Positions 5,844 to 5,845 of a stretch of DNA of 5,845 bases are shown piece by piece. Location: NCBI GenBank assembly GCA_900551645.1, contig URWP01000178.1, positions 1 through 5,845 of the forward strand. The letters are read 5' to 3'. Position numbers and translations under genes: made by a program. How positions within the stretch are numbered: position 1 is the stretch's first letter; each line of letters starts with the position of its first letter. Origin of the DNA: an uncultured Bacteroides sp. (GTDB taxonomy: Bacteria; Bacteroidota; Bacteroidia; Bacteroidales; Bacteroidaceae). A model generated the notes under the pieces. That model was not told the DNA's origin, made no database searches, and was given only the letters and a program-made list of their open reading frames with translations.

Positions 5844-5845
5844 AG

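Noticed and set aside
1..5845. CRISPR array, tRNA, rRNA, insertion sequence, phage or defence genes
   Set aside because: I saw no regular spaced repeats, cloverleaf, transposase or defence domain on either strand; the coding space is filled by the six genes listed.

Overview
The window looks like a chromosomal segment of a Bacteroides-type gut anaerobe (Bacteroidales). The evidence is the protein families, the gene order, the absence of Shine-Dalgarno sequences with A/T-rich leaders instead, and candidate promoters carrying the Bacteroidetes -7 box TAnnTTTG. Every gene I can support lies on the minus strand, so the window reads from right to left.

Right part (5845 to 1132): a compact five-gene operon for the last steps of propionate formation from succinate. 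In transcription order it holds methylmalonyl-CoA epimerase (mce), the carboxyltransferase alpha subunit of a biotin-dependent methylmalonyl-CoA decarboxylase (mmdA), an unusual gamma-type subunit with an exported lamin-tail domain at its N-terminus, the biotin carrier protein (mmdC), and the Na+-pumping membrane beta subunit (mmdB/oadB type). Spacers are 33, 14, 21 and 2 nt. A candidate promoter lies about 90 nt upstream of mce, and a strong Rho-independent terminator follows mmdB.

Working model: methylmalonyl-CoA mutase (not in the window) makes (R)-methylmalonyl-CoA. Mce converts it to the (S) form. MmdA moves its carboxyl group onto biotin on Lys108 of the carrier. The beta subunit releases CO2 and exports Na+, and the gamma-type subunit ties the soluble parts to the membrane. 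No biotin carboxylase gene is present, which favours a decarboxylase pump over an ATP-dependent propionyl-CoA carboxylase.

Left part (1131 to 1): a 155-bp intergenic region holds the operon terminator, two short palindromes and a near-perfect -7 box almost touching the next start codon. That start opens a major facilitator superfamily drug/metabolite transporter (codons 1-325), which runs off the left edge. It is probably a separate transcription unit.

I found no tRNA, rRNA, CRISPR array, insertion sequence or phage gene. Most of the window is ordinary core metabolism. The least ordinary item is the lipoprotein/lamin-tail/gamma-subunit fusion inside the sodium pump operon. I do not see a wholly new system here.
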